A DNA stretch of 9,475 bases from NCBI GenBank assembly GCA_040752395.1, contig JBFMHD010000105.1, forward strand, positions 1-9,475, written 5' to 3'. The position numbers and the translations under genes were made by a program. The notes under the pieces were generated by a model. It did not search any database. It was given only the letters and a program-made list of their open reading frames with translations, and had not been told where the DNA came from. The DNA comes from JBFMHD01 sp040752395 [NCBI: Candidatus Hydrogenedentota bacterium] (GTDB lineage: Bacteria; JBFMHD01). Within the stretch, counting starts at the first letter, position 1. Each line of letters begins with the position of its first letter. Of this stretch, positions 1 to 5,472 are shown one piece after another.

Positions 1-11
1 GATATGAAAAG

Positions 12-68
12 AGTCACAAGTCGCAAGTCGTGAGTCAAAACAGGACTCGAGACTCAAGACTCAAGACT
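12..68. repeat. Heptad repeat array 1: four AGTC units then four inverted GACT units
   Basis: AGTC begins at 12, 19, 26 and 33, and its reverse complement GACT begins at 44, 51, 58 and 65. Every step within each half is exactly 7 bases. The three bases between cores vary (for example ACA, GCA, GTG, CGA, CAA). The two halves face each other across a 7-base gap (37-43), so the tract can fold into an imperfect hairpin with a paired AGTC/GACT core every seven bases. It is richer in G+C than the genes around it and carries no convincing reading frame. The layout resembles the short tandemly repeated heptanucleotides (STRR) known from filamentous cyanobacteria, but the unit sequence differs. Confidence 0.85.
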
Positions 69-76
69 TTTCAGCA

Positions 77-129
77 GGCTTTGGGCTTTTGGCTCCAGCC
101 GGCTGTAGTCCGTAGCCTGTAGCCTGTAC
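77..129. repeat. Heptad repeat array 2: GGCT units then GTAG(T/C)C units
   Basis: GGCT begins at 77, 84 and 91. GTAG begins at 105, 112 and 119, with a diverged unit GTAC at 126. All steps are 7 bases. Read on the minus strand the first set becomes AGCC, the same core found in the second set (AGCC at 114 and 121), so this tract again changes orientation midway, around the GGCT-CC-AGCC inverted repeat (91-100) and the palindrome AGCCGGCT (97-104). It ends a few bases before the promoter box at 135. Bases 1-134 hold nothing else that I can support. Confidence 0.8.
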
Positions 130-134
130 CCCGA

Positions 135-166
135 ATTATTAGAGTTACAATGTTTTTCAGAGGAGG
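135..166 (+). promoter_or_regulatory. 32-base promoter/RBS box, copy A
   Basis: This box begins ATTATTAGAGTTACA and ends in AGAGGAGG. It matches box B (minus strand, 9303-9334) at 31 of 32 positions without gaps, and box C (minus strand, 9421-9452) at 26 of 32. TACAAT at 146-151 is a plausible -10 hexamer. It would start transcription near 158, just before the Shine-Dalgarno sequence AGGAGGAGG (161-169), giving a 5' leader of roughly 20 bases. The -35 position would fall near 123-128, inside the last heptads, and is a poor match there (CCTGTA). The repetition is seen directly; promoter function is inferred. Confidence 0.6.
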
Positions 167-176
167 AGGTTCGATA

Positions 177-569
177 TTGAGAAAAGAAAGGAGAGTGTAT
201 TTAAGATACGAGATAGAGCTTCCTGTTGATATAGAGATGGACGAAGGGAATGTGAGTATTAAGACAGTGTCGAAGAATATATCTGGTGGTGGTATTTTTG
301 TAGAGGTGCCGGTAAGGCCAGAACTTTTTTCACAAGCGATATTAAAAATTGATTTTAGTAATATTGGTGGAGGGGTAAAAGTTATACCAGCTGTTGTAGT
401 TCATACATTATCTAAAGAATCAGTAAACGAACAGAGGAGCGAGGTAGGTTTAGTATTTGACACAAATGATAATGAATTACGGATGGAGATAGATAATTGT
501 TTAAGAAAGGCATATCCGTTTGAGAGGATAAAGAACAAATTAAAATTTTTTATAAAATCATTATTATGA
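177..569 (+). CDS. PilZ domain protein, probable cyclic-di-GMP receptor
   Basis: This 130-residue protein consists almost entirely of one PilZ domain. Both halves of the c-di-GMP binding signature are visible: RxxxR at residues 6-10 (RVYLR) and NxSGGG at 34-39 (NISGGG). The family binds the second messenger c-di-GMP in the cytoplasm and passes the signal to a partner by direct contact; no output domain is present, so the partner is unknown. I place the start at TTG 177 because AGGAGGAGG (161-169) sits seven bases upstream. An in-frame ATG at 150 would make the Shine-Dalgarno sequence coding (as RGGG) and has no ribosome-binding site of its own. It is first in a five-gene operon and its stop overlaps the plsY start (ATGA). 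The last 25 residues are basic and may form a helix beyond the barrel. The domain call is firm; the target is not known. Confidence 0.85.
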   Translation: MRKERRVYLRYEIELPVDIEMDEGNVSIKTVSKNISGGGIFVEVPVRPELFSQAILKIDFSNIGGGVKVIPAVVVHTLSKESVNEQRSEVGLVFDTNDNELRMEIDNCLRKAYPFERIKNKLKFFIKSLL

Positions 570-1153
570 CGAGTATTTATACTTTATTAGCTTTATTTTT
601 ATTTTCTTATTTAGTAGGTAGTATTCCAGCTGGTTATATATATGGTCGTTTAATGGGTATAGACATAAAGAAAGAGGGTTCAGGGAATGTTGGTGCTACT
701 AATGTAATGCGAGTACTTGGGAGGAAGGCGGGGATAGCGGTTCTTTTTTTTGATATTTTAAAAGGTTTTATTCCGGTAGAATTAGGATCTTTATATTTTA
801 GAAATGAGGGTATTATAATAATTTGTGGTATTTTAAGTATTATTGGTCATATGTATCCGGTATGGTTAGGGTTTAGAGGCGGTAAAGGTGTAGCAACGAG
901 TTGTGGTGTTTTTATTGCATTAGTTCCAGGGGTTGTATTAATGGGATTTATTGTTTTTGTGATAACAGTTATTTTTACGAGGTTTGTATCAGTGGGTTCA
1001 ATTATAATTTCTATATTTGTGCCTGTATGTATATTTTTAGAGGGTAAAATAATTTTAGGAATTTTTAGTGTAATAGTTGGTGCTATTATCATTTATAGGC
1101 ATAAAGAGAATATAAAAAGGATATTAGAAGGGAGAGAGAATAAAATTTTTTAA
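566..1153 (+). CDS. plsY: Acyl-phosphate:glycerol-3-phosphate acyltransferase PlsY
   Basis: PlsY is an inner-membrane enzyme that moves the acyl group from acyl phosphate to sn-glycerol 3-phosphate, making lysophosphatidic acid in the first committed step of bacterial phospholipid synthesis. At 195 residues it is of normal length. The three conserved family motifs are present in order: GSIPAGYIYGR near residue 18, GSGNVGATNVMR near 38, and FRGGKGVATSCG near 98. Several hydrophobic membrane segments surround them, and the protein ends with the typical HKENIKRILEGRE tail. The start codon overlaps the PilZ stop (ATGA), and I see no clear ribosome-binding site, so translation is probably coupled to the upstream gene. 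Its partner PlsX is not in this window. Confidence 0.96.
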   Translation: MTSIYTLLALFLFSYLVGSIPAGYIYGRLMGIDIKKEGSGNVGATNVMRVLGRKAGIAVLFFDILKGFIPVELGSLYFRNEGIIIICGILSIIGHMYPVWLGFRGGKGVATSCGVFIALVPGVVLMGFIVFVITVIFTRFVSVGSIIISIFVPVCIFLEGKIILGIFSVIVGAIIIYRHKENIKRILEGRENKIF

Positions 1154-1155
1154 TT

Positions 1156-1659
1156 ATGCTTATATCGTATAAAGGGAAAGAGCCAAGATTGGGAACAAAT
1201 GTATTTATTGCTGATACTGCGAGAGTGATAGGTGATGTTGAGATAGGCGACAATTCAAGTATCTGGTATGGTGCTATTATAAGGGGAGATGTAGGGTATA
1301 TAAGGATAGGGAAGAATACAAACATACAGGATAATTCAGTGATACACATTTACGAGCATTTACCTGTACTTATAGGTGATGAGGTTACTATAGGTCACAA
1401 TGTAGTATTACATGGTTGTATTATTCAATCAAGGGTTATAATAGGGATTGGGGCGATTGTACTCGATGAAGCAGAGGTTAGTGAGGATTGTATTATTGCT
1501 GCTGGTAGTGTTGTAACTCCCGGGACCAAGGTTCAGGGAGGCACTTTATATATGGGGGTTCCGGCAAGAATGAAGCGCAAATTAACAGATAAAGAGATAG
1601 CACATATAAGAGAGAGTGCAGCTGGTTATATAGGTCTTGCGAGAGGATACAGGGTTTGA
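1156..1659 (+). CDS. Gamma-class carbonic anhydrase family protein (left-handed beta-helix)
   Basis: This 167-residue protein is built from hexapeptide repeats (for example VIGDVEIGDNSSI and VLIGDEVTIGHNV) that form a left-handed beta-helix, followed by a C-terminal helix (from about residue 143). The three zinc-ligand histidines of the gamma-carbonic anhydrase/YrdA/PaaY family are at H64, H81 and H86, and R43, D45 and Q58 match conserved active-site positions. Family members bind a metal as trimers. Some hydrate CO2, while many YrdA-like proteins have weak or unproven activity. It lacks the long acidic loop of the Methanosarcina Cam enzyme, so it is closer to the short YrdA/CamH type. It starts two bases after plsY, and its stop overlaps the next start (TTGA). 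The family call is firm; catalytic activity is inferred. Confidence 0.88.
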   Translation: MLISYKGKEPRLGTNVFIADTARVIGDVEIGDNSSIWYGAIIRGDVGYIRIGKNTNIQDNSVIHIYEHLPVLIGDEVTIGHNVVLHGCIIQSRVIIGIGAIVLDEAEVSEDCIIAAGSVVTPGTKVQGGTLYMGVPARMKRKLTDKEIAHIRESAAGYIGLARGYRV

Positions 1660-3095
1660 GAAAGAGTCTAATATTTTTATTAAGCGTATTTTTAGTTATT
1701 TTGGATTCTTGTAGAACTGCTCCATCAATCAAGACAGGCCATAGGGAGTTTGTAAAAGGTCATTATCATAATGCAGCCCAAATATACCGTGAATATCTTG
1801 AGATAAGGAAGATTTCGAGGAATAAAGAGGTAGCATATTTTGGACTTTGCTGGAGTGAATATTTTAATGGGAATGACAGGGAAGCGCTTGAAGTTGTTAA
1901 TACGCTATTAACAAAATATCCAAAATCTGTTTTAAAAAACAATATATTGAGTTTAAAAAGTTTAATATTATTTCAATTAAAAGATTATAAAAAGAGTAAA
2001 GAAATCATAGATGAAGTTTTAAGTATGAAAAATATAGAGACAGAGTTATCTTCGGTATTTATGCAGGAGTTAAGATTTGTGAGAGCTGAGATACATAGAA
2101 GAGAAGACAATATAGATGATGCAATTGATTTATTTTCTAATTATATCAATGAGTATCCAGAGGGAGAACGGATAAAAGAGAGTTATTTAAGTCGAGCTTT
2201 ATGTTACAGAAGCAAGAGAGAATACGACAAAGCTCTTTCAAGTTTAGATAAATTAAGTGAGATAAAAGGTTCTCTTGGAGAATCGGTGATATTATTAAAG
2301 AGTTTAGTACTTATAGAGAAGGGGGATACTGATATAGCGTGGAGTGCTCTTTCAGATTTTGCGAATAATAATCCACAATCAAAATGGACAGGTCCAATTT
2401 TAACCCAGCTTTCGATAAAGTCAGAAGAGAGGGGAGATACTTTAAGTGCCAGGGATTATTATTTTAAGATTATAAGAAATAAAGGGATAGATTCTAAATA
2501 TATAAGCAGGGCATTATATTATCTTGGGAATTTTTATGAAGTAGGGGACAGGATTGACAGTGCTATTATCTATTACAAAGAGATAGAAAACAATTATCAG
2601 AATACCTTGTGGTTTACTAACAGTGTGAAGTTGCTGTATAATCTTTATCTTTCAAAAAAGAGGTTTGATTTATCGAGTGATTTAGCAGAGAGATATCCAC
2701 ATTTAATAGGGGAGGAGAGCAGAGGGTATACTTTAATGGATTTAGCAAGGATGCAGGTAAAATATCAGGAGGATAATTTTGATAAAGTTCAAAAGTTTGT
2801 AGAGATTGGGAAAAATGACGAAGCGCTTGAATTATTGGAGCATTTAATTGAGGAAGGGAGGATAGCGGAGGATGTTAAAGCCCAGGCATTGATATTATCG
2901 GGTAATCTTTTAAAAAAGGCGAATCGGCTAGAAGAGAGCGTGAATAGATATTTTGAAGCGTTTCTTATAGCAAAAACTGATAAAGAGAAAGAGGTTACTT
3001 TAGAGAATTTGCTTACTTTGTATATTAAACTTGGTGAAAGGGATAAAGCTGAACGGACCAAGCTTGCGCTTGAGGCTTTAAGAAAGACAAAATAA
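1656..3095 (+). CDS. TPR repeat protein with probable lipoprotein signal
   Basis: This 479-residue protein has a basic, hydrophobic N-terminus (MRKSLIFLLSVFLVILDSC) with a cysteine at position 19, suggesting a lipoprotein signal peptide. The residues before the Cys (LDS) are an imperfect lipobox because Asp is unusual there, so an ordinary signal peptide or membrane anchor is possible. The rest is a chain of helix-turn-helix TPR or TPR-like units, for example around residues 30-55, 65-90, 135-165, 170-200, 275-315 and 385-470, with typical Y/A/L patterning. The architecture resembles envelope scaffolds such as BamD- or YbgF-type proteins, but I see no specific match. Translation starts at TTG 1656, overlapping the upstream stop, with GAGAGG at 1641-1646 as ribosome-binding site. 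It probably acts as a protein-binding scaffold on the periplasmic side. Confidence 0.75.
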   Translation: MRKSLIFLLSVFLVILDSCRTAPSIKTGHREFVKGHYHNAAQIYREYLEIRKISRNKEVAYFGLCWSEYFNGNDREALEVVNTLLTKYPKSVLKNNILSLKSLILFQLKDYKKSKEIIDEVLSMKNIETELSSVFMQELRFVRAEIHRREDNIDDAIDLFSNYINEYPEGERIKESYLSRALCYRSKREYDKALSSLDKLSEIKGSLGESVILLKSLVLIEKGDTDIAWSALSDFANNNPQSKWTGPILTQLSIKSEERGDTLSARDYYFKIIRNKGIDSKYISRALYYLGNFYEVGDRIDSAIIYYKEIENNYQNTLWFTNSVKLLYNLYLSKKRFDLSSDLAERYPHLIGEESRGYTLMDLARMQVKYQEDNFDKVQKFVEIGKNDEALELLEHLIEEGRIAEDVKAQALILSGNLLKKANRLEESVNRYFEAFLIAKTDKEKEVTLENLLTLYIKLGERDKAERTKLALEALRKTK

Positions 3096-3100
3096 ATATT

Positions 3101-4336
3101 ATGGGAGATGAAATAGTTTTATCTCAAGGGTTACTGAGAGTTAAGATTATAAAGACAGATGCAGGATATATAAGGATAGGGAGTTTCCCTGATATATTAA
3201 AAAGATTAAGAAAAACAAATATTCAACCATATATAATTATACTTGCGCCTTTTAAAACAGGTGATTTTGGGGATAAGAGACTTGGTGAGGAGTTTATTTT
3301 CTGGGATAGCATATTTTTCAAGAAGCAGAGACTACGGTATATTGCTCCACGGGAGATACTTAAAAAATTTTATGATATACTTAATTGTACGGTTCCGTGG
3401 GATTTAGACGATGAGAGGATAAAGATTATAAGGAGAGAGTGGTTGGATGAGACTTTTATTCCCTGTGAGATACCGTGGGATCAAGAAAAGGTTTTAGAAA
3501 ATTTATTTATATATTATTCAAGGGAAGGGGTTGAGATAAGGGATAGTAGAGGTAGATATTTTGTTAAATGGAATGAACTCATTGAGACCCGAAAGAGGGA
3601 GAGGCCTTTATTAGACATAAAGTTTAAGGATGAGTTATCTGTATATGTGGTTGGGAGTGGCAATGGGTTTTTGGGAAGGACATCAAGTTTCATAGTTGGT
3701 AAAGAAGATGTTTACTATTGGATTGATCCGCCGGGTGATATCTGGGATTTCGGGTTTACTTCATCAAACAGACTTGACGGAATAATAATCTCCCATAATC
3801 ATGAGGATCATATAGCAGGTTTTCCGCTTATATTGTATCAATACATTAGTGAGAATAAAAGATTAAAGGTTTATACAGCAGAGAGTATCTGGGCTGTATT
3901 ACTTCAACAATTTGATTATTCAAGAGGTCTGATAGAGAGATCTACAGAATTCTTTGATATATCTCCTTATAAAGGAGATATTGTATTAAGGGGTGGTGTG
4001 GTATTAAAGACGAGATGGAGTCATCATTGTTTACCGAGTGGTACACTGGGTTTCAAATTTTATGATAAAAAGAAATGTATAGGTATCTCAGGGGATACTA
4101 AATACAGAGAGGATATATCAGAAGATTTAGGAGATGTGGCTATTAGTTACAGATGGTTTCTTGATACTGATATTTTATTTCATGAGGTTGATAAACCGTC
4201 GAGACACAGTGTTCATACTTTTCCAGAAGATTTATATAATTTAAAGAAGAGATTAACCAGGACAAGGGTTTTATATTATCACACGGGATTTAGTTTTAAA
4301 AATATTGAACGAGTGCAAGAAAATAGTATTTATTGA
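3101..4336 (+). CDS. Metallo-beta-lactamase-fold hydrolase with an unassigned N-terminal domain
   Basis: This 411-residue protein has two parts. Residues 175-400 are a metallo-beta-lactamase fold resembling the RNase Z/phosphodiesterase branch. The HxHxDH metal motif is SHNHEDH (H232, H234, D236, H237), with further likely ligands at H308 or H309, D332 (SGDTKY) and H394 (YYHTGF). All positions needed for a two-zinc centre are therefore present, and it should be an active hydrolase, substrate unknown. Residues 1-174 are rich in charged and aromatic residues, contain no motif I recognise, and include two PWD segments (99-101 and 125-127). There is no signal peptide, so it is probably cytoplasmic. 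It lies five bases after the TPR gene, last in the operon. The C-terminus stops soon after the final His motif and may be slightly short. A cyclic-nucleotide or nucleic-acid phosphodiesterase role is possible but unproven. Confidence 0.7.
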   Translation: MGDEIVLSQGLLRVKIIKTDAGYIRIGSFPDILKRLRKTNIQPYIIILAPFKTGDFGDKRLGEEFIFWDSIFFKKQRLRYIAPREILKKFYDILNCTVPWDLDDERIKIIRREWLDETFIPCEIPWDQEKVLENLFIYYSREGVEIRDSRGRYFVKWNELIETRKRERPLLDIKFKDELSVYVVGSGNGFLGRTSSFIVGKEDVYYWIDPPGDIWDFGFTSSNRLDGIIISHNHEDHIAGFPLILYQYISENKRLKVYTAESIWAVLLQQFDYSRGLIERSTEFFDISPYKGDIVLRGGVVLKTRWSHHCLPSGTLGFKFYDKKKCIGISGDTKYREDISEDLGDVAISYRWFLDTDILFHEVDKPSRHSVHTFPEDLYNLKKRLTRTRVLYYHTGFSFKNIERVQENSIY

Positions 4337-4437
4337 TGTTACAGAGTCAATGTGGCGGACTAGTGGGCTAAAGAACTTTTAAAATAATACCGATAAACAA
4401 CCTAGGTAATTATCAAGAAAAATAAAGGGGTTAGATA
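4337..4437. other. Intergenic spacer before the xerD-like gene
   Basis: Apart from the Shine-Dalgarno sequence AAAGGGG at 4424-4430, I find no hairpin terminator, clear promoter or gene here. A stretch at its left edge (TTTATTGATGTTACAG, about 4329-4344) loosely resembles the start of the 32-base box, but it overlaps the upstream stop codon and the match is too weak to call. Confidence 0.4.
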
Positions 4438-5328
4438 ATGATGAAATCAGAATGGATTGAAGAGTTTATTATTTTGTTAAGAGTTGAGGCTGGATTAACT
4501 GAAAATACACTTTCAGCTTATAGAACAGATTTAAAACAGTTTTATGAATATTTAGAAAAGAAAAACAAACTTGATAAAGAGGTTCAGAGAAGAGATTTAC
4601 TCCAATATTTTTTATATTTGAAAGAGTGGAGGGACTTATCCTTACGGAGTGTGGCACGTCATACTGTTACAATAAGGAATTTTTTTAATTTCTTATATAG
4701 AGAGGATAAAATTCAATTAAATCCCGCAGAAGATTTAGAATCACCGAGGATAGAGAAGCCGTTACCGACGTTTTTAACCGATGATGAGATGGAAAAACTT
4801 TTAAAACTACCTGATAATAGAGACATATTCGGGATGCGAGACAAAGCTATGTTAGAGCTTTTATATGCTACAGGAATGCGAGTTTCTGAGATAATTAATA
4901 TAAGAATAATAGATTTAGACCTTAATGAAGGTTATGTTAGAGTAAAAGGCAAAGGTGAGAAAGAGAGAATAGTACCGATAGGGAGTGAAGCACTTGAAGC
5001 GGTAAAAATATATTTACAGAAAGGTAGAAGAGAGTTAAAACCCGAAAATAATGAGGACAAACTTTTTCTTAATAAAAGTGGGAAGGTATTAACGCGACAG
5101 GGGTTCTGGAAAATATTGAAACGATATGCAAGAATGAGCGGGAAAAGTGATATCACGCCTCACACCCTGAGACATACTTTTGCAACGCATCTCTTATCAA
5201 ATGGTGCTGATTTAAGGAGTGTGCAGGAATTATTGGGTCACTCTGATATCAGCACAACTCAAATTTATACACATACAGACACTTCGCGACTTATTTCTGT
5301 ACACAGGCAGTACCATCCACGAGCATAA
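4438..5328 (+). CDS. xerD: Tyrosine recombinase, XerD/XerC type
   Basis: This site-specific recombinase would, with its partner Xer protein, resolve chromosome dimers at dif during cell division. It has 296 residues, close to E. coli XerD (298). The N-terminal core-binding (SAM-like) domain spans about residues 1-95 and the catalytic domain about 108-290. The catalytic set is complete: R148 (TGMRVSE), K172, H242 and R245 (PHTLRHTF), H268 (LLGHSD) and nucleophile Y277 (QIYTH). The C-terminal tail (VHRQYHPRA) is the XerD-like ending, which favours XerD over XerC or a phage integrase. ATG 4438 and ATG 4441 are adjacent; AAAGGGG (4424-4430) lies 7 and 10 bases upstream respectively, so I use the first. 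It is separated from the upstream operon by about 100 bases and has no integrase-like neighbours or tRNA, arguing for a housekeeping role. Confidence 0.92.
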   Translation: MMKSEWIEEFIILLRVEAGLTENTLSAYRTDLKQFYEYLEKKNKLDKEVQRRDLLQYFLYLKEWRDLSLRSVARHTVTIRNFFNFLYREDKIQLNPAEDLESPRIEKPLPTFLTDDEMEKLLKLPDNRDIFGMRDKAMLELLYATGMRVSEIINIRIIDLDLNEGYVRVKGKGEKERIVPIGSEALEAVKIYLQKGRRELKPENNEDKLFLNKSGKVLTRQGFWKILKRYARMSGKSDITPHTLRHTFATHLLSNGADLRSVQELLGHSDISTTQIYTHTDTSRLISVHRQYHPRA

Positions 5329-5361
5329 ATATCATGTAACCTATCAATTATAGTGGATAAC

Positions 5362-5382
5362 AAGTAAAAAGTTAAAAGTGAG
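5362..5382 (+). repeat. Heptad repeat array 3: AAGTNNN x3
   Basis: AAGT begins at 5362, 5369 and 5376, giving the units AAGTAAA, AAGTTAA and AAGTGAG with an exact 7-base step. It lies between xerD and the glycosyltransferase, about 75 bases before the promoter at 5436. The core matches that of arrays 1, 4 and 5. With only three AT-rich units, chance is a more serious alternative here than for the other arrays. Confidence 0.55.
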
Positions 5383-5435
5383 AGAACGAAAAAAATAGGA
5401 GCACATTGTGGTCGCCCGAGGCAAGGAGTAAGATT

Positions 5436-5464
5436 TTGACAATAAAAAAATAAATGAGTAGAAT
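5436..5464 (+). promoter_or_regulatory. Sigma-70-type promoter for the glycosyltransferase gene
   Basis: TTGACA at 5436-5441 is a perfect -35 hexamer and TAGAAT at 5459-5464 a one-mismatch -10 hexamer, with the optimal 17-base spacer. The predicted transcription start is near 5471. The ATG of the next gene is at 5473 and has no Shine-Dalgarno sequence before it, so the transcript would be leaderless or nearly so. The hexamers and spacing are seen directly; activity is inferred. Confidence 0.7.
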
Positions 5465-5472
5465 TAAACAAT

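Noticed and set aside
12-129. CRISPR array
   Set aside because: Units are 7 bases and directly abutting, with no 20-40 base repeats or spacers and no cas genes.
1089-1349. Minus-strand frames over plsY, carbonic anhydrase and TPR genes
   Set aside because: They are antisense to well-supported genes and have hydrophobic or low-complexity composition typical of reverse-strand shadows.
4329-4352. Fourth copy of the 32-base box at the end of the hydrolase gene (TTTATTGATGTTACAG)
   Set aside because: About 15 of 21 positions match the start of the box, it overlaps coding sequence and a stop codon, and no Shine-Dalgarno part follows.
4350-4382. Ten-codon ATG frame (MWRTSGLKNF)
   Set aside because: Too short, with no ribosome-binding site and no context.
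4378-4415. Possible dif-like site upstream of xerD: on the minus strand TTATTTTAAAA resembles a XerD-binding arm
   Set aside because: The other arm does not resemble any XerC arm, the two arms are not inverted, and such AT-rich matches occur by chance.
5396-5430. Locally GC-richer patch after xerD (around GTCGCCCGAGGC), loosely similar to a patch before xerD
   Set aside because: The similarity is only scattered matches over about 20 bases, and I cannot support a repeat or an attachment-site pair.
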